Below, piece by piece: positions 36,952 through 46,931 of a stretch of 64,000 nucleotides of DNA. This stretch comes from Tenggerimyces flavus. GTDB taxonomy: Bacteria > Actinomycetota > Actinomycetes > Propionibacteriales > Actinopolymorphaceae. The translations under genes and the position numbers were made by a program. The notes beneath the pieces are model-generated. The model saw only the letters and a list, made by a program, of their open reading frames with translations, was not told the origin of the DNA and made no database searches. The stretch is taken from NCBI RefSeq assembly GCF_016907715.1, contig NZ_JAFBCM010000001.1:3844001-3908000 (forward strand), in the 5' to 3' direction. The first letter of the stretch is position 1. The number at the start of each line of letters is the position of its first letter.

Positions 36952-37595
36952 CGGCTCACCGCCCACCGTCGTTCGAGAAGTCCAGCGATGCCGGAGATGA
37001 AGAACACGATGATCACGTAACCCAGGGCGATGCCGAAGAACAGGAACCACAGCGAGCCGGGGAAGTCGCGAACGAGATTGTCCAACTGGTACGTGGCTTC
37101 GGTCACGCCGAAGGCCTCGGCGACCGCGGTGTTCTTCGCCAGCGCGATGTAGATGCTCGCGAGCGGCGGGATCACCGTACGGATCGCCTGCGGCAGCACG
37201 ACGTGCCGAAGGGTCTGGCTGAACGTCATGCCGAGCGAACGCGCCGCCTCGGCCTGCCCGGCCTGCACCGCGTTGACCCCCGATCGCACGGCCTCACAGA
37301 CGAAAGCCGCCGCGTACAAGGACAACGCGATCACCGCGCGGAAGAAGAAGCTCGACTGGAACCCGAGCTCGGGTAGCGCCACGACGAAGATGATGAACAC
37401 CACGACGAGCGGTGTGTTGCGGAAGATCGTGACGTACGCGGTGCCGAACCAGCGAAGCGCCGGCACAGGCGACACCCGAAACGCGCCCAGCACGACCCCG
37501 AGGATCGTGGCGATCAGCGCGGACGCGCCGAGCAGCTGCAGCGTCGTTCCGAAAGCAGCCAGAATCTGCGGCAGCTTGTCGATCAGGACGTTCAC
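36948..37595 (-). CDS. gluC: glutamate ABC transporter permease GluC
   Basis: 215 aa, five or so helices, with QAEAARSLGMTFSQTLRHVVLPQAI as the ATPase-contact loop and FRNTPLVVVFIIF typical of the family. GTG start at 37595 with GGGAGG ten bases upstream. A strong hairpin separates it from gluB. Confidence 0.88.
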   Translation of the reverse strand: MNVLIDKLPQILAAFGTTLQLLGASALIATILGVVLGAFRVSPVPALRWFGTAYVTIFRNTPLVVVFIIFVVALPELGFQSSFFFRAVIALSLYAAAFVCEAVRSGVNAVQAGQAEAARSLGMTFSQTLRHVVLPQAIRTVIPPLASIYIALAKNTAVAEAFGVTEATYQLDNLVRDFPGSLWFLFFGIALGYVIIVFFISGIAGLLERRWAVSR

Positions 37596-37661
37596 CGGGG
37601 TGTTGCCTCCCCTCGGTCGTCAGGAACACTCAGAAACACAAGGAACCAGGTCAAACACAAC

Positions 37662-37694
37662 GCTGCCCGGTACGTACGCGACGCACCGGGCAGC
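37662..37694 (-). terminator. hairpin between gluB and gluC
   Basis: Ten perfect pairs, GCTGCCCGGT (37662-37671) with ACCGGGCAGC (37685-37694), 13-base loop, just after the gluB stop. In binding-protein operons such hairpins stabilise the upstream mRNA or partly terminate, giving more binding protein than permease. Confidence 0.75.
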
Positions 37695-37702
37695 GATGAT
37701 CG

Positions 37703-38575
37703 CTACGAGCAGGGGTCCGGCGCCGGCGGCGTCGGAGCGTCCACGCCGGCCTCGCCCAGGGTCTGGTCGAAGGCCTTCTTCCAGATGCCGTCGTCGACGA
37801 TCTTCTTGTACGTGTCGGCGAGGTAGGTGCAGAACGCGGCGTCGCCGTGCTTGTAACCGATGCCGTACCGCTCCTCGGTGAACGGCTCACCCACGACCTT
37901 GAGCTTGTCGGGGTCCTGCGAGGCGTACCCGAGCAGGATCGCGCCGTCGGTGGTGACCGCGTCGACCGAGTTGTTCTTCAGCTGGGTCACGCACTCGGAG
38001 TACGTCGCGAACGGAACGGGCTGCGCGCCGTACTTCTCCTCGACCGACTTCAGCGAGGTCGAACCGGTGACCGAGCAGACCTTCTTGCCGCTGAGGTCCT
38101 CGCCCTTGTTGATCGAGTTGTCGTCCTTGCGCACGAGCAGTTGCTGACCGGTCACGTAGTACGGGCCGAACTGTCCGACCTGAGTGCGGCGGTCGTCGGT
38201 GATCGAGTACGAGGCGATGACCAGGTCCACCGTGCCGGCCTTGAGGAACGGCTCGCGGTTCTTGGAGATCGTCTCGACGAACTCGACCTTGTCGGGCGCG
38301 ATGCCGAGGCCGGCGGCCATGATCTTGCCCACCTCGACGTCGAAGCCGGTCTCTTCGTCCGTCGCCGGGTCCTTGTAGCCGACGCCGGGCTGGTCGAACT
38401 TGATGCCGATCTTGATCGTGCCCGCGTCGGCGAGCTTCTTCATCGTGGTGCCGGCGTCGAAGCTCGGATTGTCGGCGACCTCGAGCAGGCTCTCTCCGCC
38501 CCCGCCTCCACAGGCGCTGAGCGCGAGTGCGGCAACGGCACCTACGGCGAGGAGCCGCAACCTGGTGTTTCTCAT
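37703..38575 (-). CDS. gluB: glutamate-binding lipoprotein GluB
   Basis: 290 aa periplasmic-type binding protein family 3. Lipoprotein signal LRLLAVGAVAALALSAC, lipid on Cys about residue 22. The ligand-binding pattern is seen in IKIGIKFDQPGVGYKD, GFDVEVGKIMA, DLVIASYSITDDRR and GKKVCSVTGSTS. Start ATG 38575 follows GAAAGGGC. Extracellular capture of glutamate (or a related acidic amino acid) for the GluACD machinery. Confidence 0.9.
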   Translation of the reverse strand: MRNTRLRLLAVGAVAALALSACGGGGGESLLEVADNPSFDAGTTMKKLADAGTIKIGIKFDQPGVGYKDPATDEETGFDVEVGKIMAAGLGIAPDKVEFVETISKNREPFLKAGTVDLVIASYSITDDRRTQVGQFGPYYVTGQQLLVRKDDNSINKGEDLSGKKVCSVTGSTSLKSVEEKYGAQPVPFATYSECVTQLKNNSVDAVTTDGAILLGYASQDPDKLKVVGEPFTEERYGIGYKHGDAAFCTYLADTYKKIVDDGIWKKAFDQTLGEAGVDAPTPPAPDPCS

Positions 38576-38618
38576 GACGTGCCCTTTCTCCCTCCGTGAC
38601 CTGCTGCAGTGCGTCACG

Positions 38619-39404
<786 letters not shown>

Positions 39405-39624
39405 GCACGGGAAGGTACCCGCTCAGTCGGCCGTCGCGCGATAAGACCCGCAGTTCTGTAACACCATTGGTTCGAAGTCTTTCGGCCCGCACCAGGGGAT
39501 CCGCGCCTGGGAGTGCCCGATGCGTACGTGTTTGCCCGATGTTCCATCCCGTTCCACGTCGATCTGGCCCCGCGGCAGGCTGGGCGTGCTCGCCGGACTG
39601 GCGCACCGTAACCTTGGACCTGCC

Positions 39625-41079
39625 ATGACGACGACAGCGCCGGCCCGCACGTACGAGGTCCGTACGTTCGGCTGCCAGATGAACGTCCACGACTCCGAGC
39701 GCCTCTCCGGCCTGCTCGAGGACGCGGGCTACGTCCGCGCGCCCGCCGGCGACGCCGCGGACGTGGTCGTGCTCAACACCTGCGCCGTGCGCGAGAACGC
39801 CGACAACAAGCTGTACGGCAACCTCGGCCTGCTCGCCCCGAAGAAGACGGCGCGGCCCGACATGCAGATCGCGGTCGGCGGCTGCCTCGCGCAGAAGGAC
39901 AAGGGCGAGATCGTGCGGCGCGCGCCCTGGGTCGACGTGGTCTTCGGGACCCACAACATCGGCTCGCTGCCGGTGCTGCTGGAACGCGCCCGGGTGGCCG
40001 GCGAGGCACAGGTCGAGATCAAGGACTACCTCGAGACGTTCCCGTCGACGCTGCCGTCGCGCCGGGAGTCGCCGTACGCGGCGTGGGTCGCGGTCAGCGT
40101 CGGCTGCAACAACACCTGCACGTTCTGCATCGTGCCGGCGCTGCGCGGCCGGGAGAAGGACCGCCGGCCGGGCGAGATCCTCGCCGAGGTCGAGGCGCTG
40201 GTCGCCGAGGGCGTGCTCGAGGTGACGCTGCTCGGGCAGAACGTCAACGCGTACGGCGTCGAGTTCGGCGACCGGTTCGCGTTCGGCAAGCTGCTGCGCG
40301 CCATGGGGCCGGTGGAAGGGCTGGAGCGCGTCCGCTTCACGTCCCCGCACCCGCGCGACTTCACCGACGACGTGATCGCGGCGATGGCCGAGACGCCGAA
40401 CGTGATGCCGCAGCTGCACATGCCGTTGCAGTCCGGCTCGGACACCGTGCTGCGGGCGATGCGCCGCTCGTACCGGCAGGCGCGCTACCTCGACATCGTG
40501 GCGAACGTCCGTGCGGCGATGCCCGACGCGGCAATCACGACGGACATCATCGTGGGCTTCCCGGGCGAGACCGAGGCGGACTTCGAGGAGACGCTGAACG
40601 TCGTCCGCGAGGCGCGATTCTCCGCGGCGTTCACGTTCCAGTACTCCAAGCGGCCGGGCACTCCGGCGGCGGAGATGGACGGGCAGATCCCCAAGCAGGT
40701 CGTGCAGTCCCGGTACGAACGGCTGGTCGAGGTCGTCGAGGAGCTGGCCTGGTCGGAGAACAAGCAGTTCGTCGGCCGCGAGGTCGAGCTGCTCGTGGCC
40801 GAGGGGGAGGGCCGCAAGGACGCCGCGACCGCGCGCCTGTCCGGACGGGCTCGCGACAACCGGCTGGTGCACTTCACGCCGGGGGACGCCGCGGCGCGTC
40901 CGGGCGACTTCGTGCGGACGACGGTGACGTACGCCGCGCCGCACCACCTGGTCGCCGACAGCCCGCTGCTCGACGTCCGCCGCACCCGGGCGGGCGACGC
41001 GTGGGAGCTGCGGCAGGCGCGGCCGGCGGAGGAGCCTGTCAAGGGCGTCTTGCTCGGCATGCCCTCGTTGCGGTCTTAG
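39625..41079 (+). CDS. miaB: tRNA-2-methylthio-N6-dimethylallyladenosine synthase MiaB
   Basis: 484 aa radical SAM methylthiotransferase. Cys of FGCQMN, NTCAVRE and GGCLAQ form the auxiliary Fe-S cluster; [18 protein letters not shown] holds the CxxxCxxC radical SAM cluster; a C-terminal TRAM domain spans about 375-445. It modifies A37 of tRNAs already prenylated by MiaA, whose gene is about 20 kb downstream in this window. ATG 39625 starts exactly before the conserved [11 protein letters not shown]; no strong ribosome site is visible. Confidence 0.95.
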   Translation: MTTTAPARTYEVRTFGCQMNVHDSERLSGLLEDAGYVRAPAGDAADVVVLNTCAVRENADNKLYGNLGLLAPKKTARPDMQIAVGGCLAQKDKGEIVRRAPWVDVVFGTHNIGSLPVLLERARVAGEAQVEIKDYLETFPSTLPSRRESPYAAWVAVSVGCNNTCTFCIVPALRGREKDRRPGEILAEVEALVAEGVLEVTLLGQNVNAYGVEFGDRFAFGKLLRAMGPVEGLERVRFTSPHPRDFTDDVIAAMAETPNVMPQLHMPLQSGSDTVLRAMRRSYRQARYLDIVANVRAAMPDAAITTDIIVGFPGETEADFEETLNVVREARFSAAFTFQYSKRPGTPAAEMDGQIPKQVVQSRYERLVEVVEELAWSENKQFVGREVELLVAEGEGRKDAATARLSGRARDNRLVHFTPGDAAARPGDFVRTTVTYAAPHHLVADSPLLDVRRTRAGDAWELRQARPAEEPVKGVLLGMPSLRS

Positions 41080-42530
41080 GTCAGAAGCCCAAGCAGGGCA
41101 CGCTTGTCGGGCTTTCCGCTCGGTGCGACGGGGACGTCGTCCAGGATCGTGAACGTGTGCGGGACGCTCGCGTCGCCGAGCTCTTCGCCCACGTGCTTGG
41201 CGAGATTGGCGAGATCCGGCGTCCGGCCGGCGTTCGGGACGACGAACGCGTGGATCGCTTCGCCCGTTGACTCGTCCGGGGCGCCGACGACGTACGCCTG
41301 GTCGACGTCGGGGTGGCTGGCGAGGGTCTGCTCGATCGCGCCGGCGTAGTGGATGATCGCGTTCACGATGACGATGTCGCGCGCTCGTCCGATCAGCCGC
41401 AGGAAGCCGAGCTCGTCGAAGTCCGCGAGGTCGCGGGTGCGCATCCAGCCGTCCTGGCCGAGCGCGTCGGCGGTCTGTTCGGGGTCGTTCCAGTAGCCAT
41501 CCATCTGGTACGGGCTGCGGACGTACAGCTCGCCGGCGCGGACCTCGGTCTCGACGAGCGGGTGCGGGCGGCCGACGGACGCGGCGGCGGGCGACGGCCA
41601 GGCGCCGAGGTCGTCGGGGGTGAGCAGCGTGACCAGACAGACCTCGGTCTGCCCGTACGCCTGGTGGACGACCGGGCCGAGCCTCTCGGTGGCGTCGTGG
41701 AGGCGCTGCGGGGTGATGGGGGAGCCGGAGACCATGACCGCCTTGAGTGTGCTGACGTCCAGGCCGTCGCGCTCGACGCGGTCGAGCAGCCCGTAGAGGC
41801 GGGGGACGGTGCAGAGGATGCCGGTGATGCGGTGGCGTTCGATCGCGTCCTCGAACGGGGCGGTGCGGTCGGGGATGACCGCGGTGCCGCCGGTCGCGAG
41901 GCAGAACGTGAGGTAGTCCATGACCACCTGGCTGGACAGCGTTCCCATCAGCAGGAGCCGTTCGTACCCGGCGGCGAGGCGCGCTACCGGAGGCGTCCAG
42001 TTGGCCGGGTTGTACGCCCAGTGCGCTGCCAGGGCTCGGTAGCTGTAGGCGCAGCCCTTGGGATTGCCGGTGCTGCCGCTGGTGAAGAACAGCCAGCCGA
42101 TGTCGTCCGGTCTCGACGCTGTTTCGAGGGTGCTGGCTGGGGCGTGGGTCCGCAGATCTTCCAACGTGTGCAGCGGAATCGCTCCGGCGGCCTCCTCGAC
42201 TTCTGGCGTGGCGGTGTCGACGACGACCGCGGCGACGTCTGTCGCGAGCATGTGGGCGAGCTGGCGGGGCGTCCAGCCGGGCCGTACGGCGACAACGCGG
42301 CAACCGAGGACGTGCGCGGCGAGCTGGACGGCGAACGCGTCGGGCGAGACCCCGGTAAGGATCGCGACGCCGTCGCACCTGCCCAGTCCGCGTGCGCGGA
42401 GAGCGGCGGCGAACGTACGGACGGTGTCGTACACCTCGGCGCGGGCGACCTCGCGGCCCTCGTACTCGAAGGCGGGGCGGTCGGGCCAGCGGGTCAGGGC
42501 GTCGAGCAGCGGCTGAGGGTACGGGTCCAC
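41076..42530 (-). CDS. AMP-dependent acyl-CoA synthetase/ligase
   Basis: About 484 aa. [13 protein letters not shown] is the adenylate-forming P-loop, YGQTEVC the second core motif, [28 protein letters not shown] the hinge Asp/Arg segment, and APSGKPDKR the C-terminal catalytic Lys. It activates a carboxylic acid with ATP, probably to a CoA thioester; the substrate is unknown. The GTG at 42530 begins the conserved region; a GTG at 42599 would add 23 residues of unlikely composition. The stop interlocks with miaB (TTAG). Confidence 0.86.
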   Translation of the reverse strand: MDPYPQPLLDALTRWPDRPAFEYEGREVARAEVYDTVRTFAAALRARGLGRCDGVAILTGVSPDAFAVQLAAHVLGCRVVAVRPGWTPRQLAHMLATDVAAVVVDTATPEVEEAAGAIPLHTLEDLRTHAPASTLETASRPDDIGWLFFTSGSTGNPKGCAYSYRALAAHWAYNPANWTPPVARLAAGYERLLLMGTLSSQVVMDYLTFCLATGGTAVIPDRTAPFEDAIERHRITGILCTVPRLYGLLDRVERDGLDVSTLKAVMVSGSPITPQRLHDATERLGPVVHQAYGQTEVCLVTLLTPDDLGAWPSPAAASVGRPHPLVETEVRAGELYVRSPYQMDGYWNDPEQTADALGQDGWMRTRDLADFDELGFLRLIGRARDIVIVNAIIHYAGAIEQTLASHPDVDQAYVVGAPDESTGEAIHAFVVPNAGRTPDLANLAKHVGEELGDASVPHTFTILDDVPVAPSGKPDKRALLGLLT

Positions 42531-42650
42531 ACCGGTTGCACGGGCTGCCCGGGGTCTGGGTTCAGGGCATACCCGGCCGACCTGCCACGATGTGCGCACC
42601 CGATGGGCAAGAATGGCCTACGGTCAGGGGCGACGTAGTTGGAGGCATGG

Positions 42651-43664
42651 ATGCGCACGACGCTGCGGGATGTCGCTGAGCTTGCCCAGGTGTCCCCGAA
42701 GACGGTGTCGAACGTCGTGAACGGGTACATCCATGTGCGCAAGGAGACTCGGGAGCGCGTCGAGCAGGCCATCGCGGAGCTGAACTACCGCCCGAACCTG
42801 TCCGCGCGGAGCCTGCGCCAGGGGCGGACCGGCGTGATCGCGCTGGCGGTGCCGGAGCTGGACCAGCCGTACTTCGCCGAGCTGGCTCGCCACTTCGTGG
42901 CCGCGGCGGCGGGGCACGGGTTGACCGTTCTGGTCGACCAGACCGAGGGCGCGCGGGACCGGGAACGTCTGGTGATCGGGGGGATTCGCGACCAGCTGAT
43001 TGACGGGTTGGTGCTGAGCCCGTTGGCGTTGACCGCGGCGGATCTGGACGAGCGTACGGACGCGACGCCGATGGTGCTGCTGGGCGAGCGGATCCACCAC
43101 GGACCGGCGGACCACGTCGTCATCGACAACGTTCGCGCGGCTCGGGAGGCGACCGAGCACCTGATTTCGCTTGGCCGCAAGCGCATCGGGGCGATCGGCT
43201 CCCAGAAGGTGGCGGCCGGCGTGACGGCGCGGCTCCGGCTGCGGGGTTATCAGCAGGCGTTGAAGTCGGCGGGTGTCTCGGCGGACAAGAACCTGGTCGC
43301 CAGCGCGACCCGCTTCCACCGAGCCGACGGCGCCGAGGCGATGGAGCTGTTGCTGGCCCAGAAGCCGTTGCCGGACGCGGTGTTCTGCTTCTCCGACCTG
43401 CTGGCGCTTGGCGCGTTGCGTACGTTGGCGTCGCACGGGATCCGGGTGCCGGACGACATCGCGGTGATGGGCTTCGACGACATCGAGGACGGCCGCTTCT
43501 CGACACCTACGCTGTCGACGATCTCGCCGGACAAGGAACAGCTGGCGGCGCAGTCGATCGAGCTGTTGAACGCCCAGCTGAACGGCTCGGCCGCGGACCG
43601 TGGCCCGCAAGAGGTGTACACGAACTACGAGCTGATCGCCCGCGAGTCGACCATCGGCCGCTAA
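42651..43664 (+). CDS. LacI-family transcriptional regulator
   Basis: 337 aa. N-terminal HTH TLRDVAELAQVSPKTVSNVVNGYIHVRKETRERVEQAIAELNYRPN with hinge LSARSLRQGRTG, then a periplasmic-binding-like sensor domain (GVIALAVPELDQPYFAELA to DIAVMGFDDIEDGRFSTPTLSTI). ATG 42651 follows GGAGG by five bases. It may control the secreted SGNH hydrolase downstream, which has a LacI-like palindrome upstream (inference). Its last 16 bases and the following 9 reappear at 45084-45108. Confidence 0.92.
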   Translation: MRTTLRDVAELAQVSPKTVSNVVNGYIHVRKETRERVEQAIAELNYRPNLSARSLRQGRTGVIALAVPELDQPYFAELARHFVAAAAGHGLTVLVDQTEGARDRERLVIGGIRDQLIDGLVLSPLALTAADLDERTDATPMVLLGERIHHGPADHVVIDNVRAAREATEHLISLGRKRIGAIGSQKVAAGVTARLRLRGYQQALKSAGVSADKNLVASATRFHRADGAEAMELLLAQKPLPDAVFCFSDLLALGALRTLASHGIRVPDDIAVMGFDDIEDGRFSTPTLSTISPDKEQLAAQSIELLNAQLNGSAADRGPQEVYTNYELIARESTIGR

Positions 43665-43696
43665 TTCGCTGTACCGCTGGCGGCTGTACGTGCTGA

Positions 43697-43776
43697 GTGA
43701 GCAACGGCCGCTACATATCGATCCCGCCTGGGCCACGATTCGCGAGCTGGCCCAGGCGTTCTTCGCCGAAGGCTGA
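43697..43776 (+). pseudogene. internally deleted remnant of the HEAT-like gene
   Basis: It starts GTGAGCAACGGCCGCTACAT, matching the first 11 codons of the intact gene at 45142 (SNGRYISIPPG against SIGRYVSIPPG), then jumps out of frame to the last 11 codons (ELAQAFFAEG against ELAKAFFAQS) and the stop. About 420 bases of the middle are missing and the two halves are in different frames. Confidence 0.75.
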
Positions 43777-43777
43777 C

Positions 43778-44893
43778 TCAGCTGGGTCCGCTCAGGTAGA
43801 GCGCGTCGATCTCGGCGAAGCAGGCGCCCTTGGTGAACTTCAGCGTGTTCGGCCCGGCGTTCAGGGTCAGGTCGACCCCGACCATGGTCCAGTTCTCCCA
43901 GCCGAGAGGCTGGTACTGCACGGACGTCGCGGCGCCGCCGTTCACGGAGAGGTTGTGGCTGCAGACCGTGGTCATCCCGTTCCCGCCGCGGATCCGGATC
44001 CGGTGCGGGCCAGCGGTGGCGGCCTGGACGGTGAAGGTGACCGAGCTGTCCGCGAAATCGATCTTGCCGACCTTGGTGCCGCCGGACGAGCTCACGTTGC
44101 TACCCAGCCGGACCGCGTTCACCAACGTCGCGTTCGAGGTCTGCTCGGCCTCGTACCGGGTCAGTTCGATGCCGGTCAGCGCCGTGTACCAGCGGGCCGC
44201 CGCCCTCGACACCGCGCCGTAGCCCGGGTGGAACGGGTCGATCAGGTCGCCCTGGATCAGCGCGCTGCCGGTGTCGGTCAGCCGCACGTTCCGGCCGGCG
44301 CCTGCCAGCGACCCGACCAGGCCGGGCAGGAGCTGGTTGAACGCCTGCACCCGCCGGTTGTGGTTGGCGTCGGCGAGGGGCGGCAGCGTGGTGACGATCA
44401 CCTCGGCATCCGGCGCGGTGCTGGTGATCCGATTCAGCAGCGCGGTCATCCTGGCCGGCGCACCCGCGGTCGACGCGTCGGTGTACATGTCGTTGGTGCC
44501 GATCTGCAGCAGCACGACCTGCGGCTGCTGGGTCTGCAGCCAGCCGATCACGTTGTCGTGGATCTGCTGGATCGTCCAGCCGCCGTGACCCTCGTGGTTC
44601 TTGTCCGGCAACGCCGGGCCGCCGGCCGATCCTGAGCCGACGAAGTCCACCTCCCGGCCGTCCGCGGCGAGCAGTTGCCACAGATCGGTCCGGTATCCAC
44701 CCTGCGCGCTGTCGGCGCCGGCGGTGTTCGAGTCGCCGAGCGGCATGATCCGTACGGTCGCGGCCGCCTCAACCGGCACGAGTGACTGATCCGGGGCCTG
44801 CCCCGAGCTCGCCAAGCCGCCCGCCGCCAGGATCGCGGAACCGCCGACCAGGCCGCCCAGCTTCATGGCCCACGCTTTCACTCCCGACTTCAT
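43778..44893 (-). CDS. secreted SGNH/GDSL hydrolase with C-terminal carbohydrate-binding domain
   Basis: 371 aa. Signal peptide in residues 1-45. SGNH blocks: MPLGDSNTAG (nucleophile Ser), GSGSAGGPALPD (Gly), LQIGTNDMY (Asn) and DPFHPGYGAV (catalytic Asp and His). From about residue 245 a beta-sandwich of CBM6/35 type follows (YEAEQTSNATL to FAEIDALYLSGPS). Such enzymes de-esterify polysaccharides (for example acetyl-xylan). ATG 44893 has AGGAG upstream. It lies between the two copies of the lacI-tail/HEAT segment, so it may have been inserted into or duplicated with it. Confidence 0.88.
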   Translation of the reverse strand: MKSGVKAWAMKLGGLVGGSAILAAGGLASSGQAPDQSLVPVEAAATVRIMPLGDSNTAGADSAQGGYRTDLWQLLAADGREVDFVGSGSAGGPALPDKNHEGHGGWTIQQIHDNVIGWLQTQQPQVVLLQIGTNDMYTDASTAGAPARMTALLNRITSTAPDAEVIVTTLPPLADANHNRRVQAFNQLLPGLVGSLAGAGRNVRLTDTGSALIQGDLIDPFHPGYGAVSRAAARWYTALTGIELTRYEAEQTSNATLVNAVRLGSNVSSSGGTKVGKIDFADSSVTFTVQAATAGPHRIRIRGGNGMTTVCSHNLSVNGGAATSVQYQPLGWENWTMVGVDLTLNAGPNTLKFTKGACFAEIDALYLSGPS

Positions 44894-44969
44894 CTGGAAT
44901 CTCCTGTCCTGACAACGCGAATCGCCAACGTGTGTGGGGATCCCGCCGCGAGTGCACCGACATTTCCAC

Positions 44970-44987
44970 GTTGTAATGCATTAGAAC
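44970..44987. promoter_or_regulatory. LacI-type operator before the SGNH gene
   Basis: GTTGTAATGCATTAGAAC is an 18-bp palindrome with one mismatched pair and a perfect TAATGCATTA core. It lies 77 bases upstream of the SGNH start in an otherwise GC-rich gap. Size, symmetry and the nearby lacI gene suggest a LacI-family site. Confidence 0.55.
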
Positions 44988-45083
44988 GCAGCGGCCCGAG
45001 GCCGCCAAGGGGTCAGTCCAGGCAGCTTGTGGCCAGGAGTTGGGCACCAGCGCTGGCGCGGTGCTGGCGCCGGGCATGGAAGG

Positions 45084-45108
45084 GACCATCGGCCACTAAT
45101 TCGCTGTA
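45084..45108 (+). repeat. duplicate of the lacI 3' end
   Basis: GACCATCGGCCACTAATTCG plus CTGTA matches 43649-43673 (end of lacI and following bases) with one substitution in 25. Each copy is followed by a HEAT-like gene start, so the whole segment was duplicated. Confidence 0.8.
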
Positions 45109-45141
45109 CTGCCAGGCGTTCCCCCGGCTGTACTTGCCTGC

Positions 45142-45645
45142 GTGAGCATCGGTCGGTACGTCTCGATCCCACCAGGGGACTGGTCGCGGCTCCAGCATGC
45201 CCTCGACGGCGGCGGGGTCGAGGCGGCTGTGCGGGAGTTGCTCGGGCTCGCGCTGCATAACGACGACTGGCAACGCGTGCAGGGCGAATGTCTGCGGCTG
45301 TTGGACCACGACGAGATCGAGCTCCGGCACAATGCCGCCACGGCGCTGGGGCATCTGGCCCGCCTGCACGGGATGTTGGACGACGGCGCGGTGGCCGAGC
45401 TGCTGTGGCGGCTGGACGACCCCGAGATCGGCGGCTCGGTGTCCGACGCGCTGGACGACTACCAGGTCTTCGTCGAACGCGAGCGGCCCATGCGCGCGGC
45501 GTTCCGGGCGCGCCACTTCGTCGACCTCCTCCGCCGCATTGGCCGCCTCGCCCTCCCTGCCAACGAGCAGGTCGACTACCTCGAGCGCCTCGGCACCGCC
45601 CCGCTCGCGGACGAGCTGGCGAAGGCGTTCTTCGCGCAGAGCTGA
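45142..45645 (+). CDS. HEAT-repeat-like hypothetical protein
   Basis: 167 aa, all-helical and acidic. Helical pairs such as EIELRHNAATALGHLARLHGMLDDGAVAELLWRLDDPEIGGSVSDALDDYQVF resemble HEAT/ARM repeats or small immunity proteins. No catalytic motif is visible. GTG 45142 is the start; no clear ribosome site precedes it, but the deleted copy at 43697 preserves the same start region, which supports the choice. Function unknown. Confidence 0.65.
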   Translation: MSIGRYVSIPPGDWSRLQHALDGGGVEAAVRELLGLALHNDDWQRVQGECLRLLDHDEIELRHNAATALGHLARLHGMLDDGAVAELLWRLDDPEIGGSVSDALDDYQVFVERERPMRAAFRARHFVDLLRRIGRLALPANEQVDYLERLGTAPLADELAKAFFAQS

Positions 45646-45668
45646 GCCAGCGCTGGCATGATGCCGCC

Positions 45669-46931
45669 ATGCAGGCGGGGGATGGGCGCTGCCCGGAGTG
45701 TGGCGTGGGGCTGCGGACGACGGATCCGCGGTTCGTCAAGTGGTGCGATCGCTGTGACTGGGGACTCGATCCCTCGAAGCAGCCCACCAAGGACACGCGC
45801 GTCGCGCGGTACCGCCGCCGGGCGGAGGAACGGCTCGTCCGGTCGCTGTTCGAGGAGGTACGCGACCGCCAGGAGCTCAAGCCGGGCAGGGATCTCGCCT
45901 CCGTCGGCGCCACCGTGGTCGCGGCCGCGATCCATCTGCTCACGCTCGCCGTCTTCGTCACCGGCGTCTGGATGCTCGTCGCCTGGTGGCGGAACCCGTT
46001 CGCCTGGTTCCCCGCCCTCGCCCTGATCGGCGTCGCGATCGCGATGCGGCCGAGGTTCGGCAAGCTCGACGGGGACGTACGACGGCTGGAACGCGACGAC
46101 GCCCCGCGCCTCTACGCCCTGGTCGACCGGATCTCGGCGGAGCTCGGCGGGCCGCGGCTCGAGGTCGTTGTCAGCGCGGACTTCAACGCCACGGCGGGGA
46201 GGTACGGCATCCGGCAGCGCCCGATCCTCGAGATCGGCCTGCCGCTGTGGAACGTTCTCGGCCCGCAGGAACGCGCCGAGCTCCTCGGTCACGAGATCGG
46301 CCACTTCGTCAACCACGACCAGCGGCACCGGCTGATCGTGTTCACCGCGGTCCAAGGGATGGGTCAGCTCCACTACCTGCTGAACGGGCGCGTGCACTGG
46401 GACGAGGACCTGGCGTTCTTCTCCGCGGTCGCGCGCACCGTGCTCCGCGGCCTCTCGGCGATCCCGTACGCGCTCGGCACCGCGCTCATGCTCGTCACGC
46501 TGCGCGCCGGCCAGTACGCCGAGTACCTCGCCGACCAGCTCGGCTCCCGCATCGGCTCCAGCCAGGCGACGGTGCGAGGCCTGGAGATCGCCCTCCTCGG
46601 CACCGCCTCGCTCCGCACGATGGACACCGCGGTCCGCCGCCAGGTGCACCCGGACGAGCTGTGGCGGATCCAACGCGAGCACCTGGCGTCCGTCCCGCCG
46701 ATCGAGTGGGAACGCCTCAAACGGGTCGCCGCCAAGCGAGACCTGCGCGTCGACGAGAGCCACCCGCCGACCCACCTGCGCATCGAGCTCGCCAAAGCGC
46801 GCCCGCAGCTGGCGGCGGCCGTCGTGGTCGGCCGCACCGAGTCCGAGCTGATCGACAAGGAGCTCGCGCCGGCGTACGCCCAGATCGCCAAGGACCTGCG
46901 CGAGCAGAGCCTGCGCGACCTGTACTACTGA
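45669..46931 (+). CDS. M48-family membrane metallopeptidase with zinc ribbon
   Basis: 420 aa. N-terminal four-cysteine ribbon, CPECG and CDRCDWG (about residues 8-36), then membrane helices (VVAAAIHLLTLAVFVTGVWMLV and the next). The peptidase motif LLGHEIGHFVNHDQ (HExxH, about 218-222) and AEYLADQLGSR, supplying the third zinc ligand Glu, place it with HtpX-like M48 proteases, active in membrane-protein quality control. The ribbon is an unusual addition. ATG 45669 has no strong ribosome site. It overlaps the opposite gene by seven bases. Confidence 0.86.
   Translation: MQAGDGRCPECGVGLRTTDPRFVKWCDRCDWGLDPSKQPTKDTRVARYRRRAEERLVRSLFEEVRDRQELKPGRDLASVGATVVAAAIHLLTLAVFVTGVWMLVAWWRNPFAWFPALALIGVAIAMRPRFGKLDGDVRRLERDDAPRLYALVDRISAELGGPRLEVVVSADFNATAGRYGIRQRPILEIGLPLWNVLGPQERAELLGHEIGHFVNHDQRHRLIVFTAVQGMGQLHYLLNGRVHWDEDLAFFSAVARTVLRGLSAIPYALGTALMLVTLRAGQYAEYLADQLGSRIGSSQATVRGLEIALLGTASLRTMDTAVRRQVHPDELWRIQREHLASVPPIEWERLKRVAAKRDLRVDESHPPTHLRIELAKARPQLAAAVVVGRTESELIDKELAPAYAQIAKDLREQSLRDLYY

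Noticed and set aside
39460-39500. tRNA-like string GGTTCGAAGTC followed by GCACCA before miaB
   Set aside because: The flanking bases do not form a T-stem or acceptor stem, and no matching 5' half is present.
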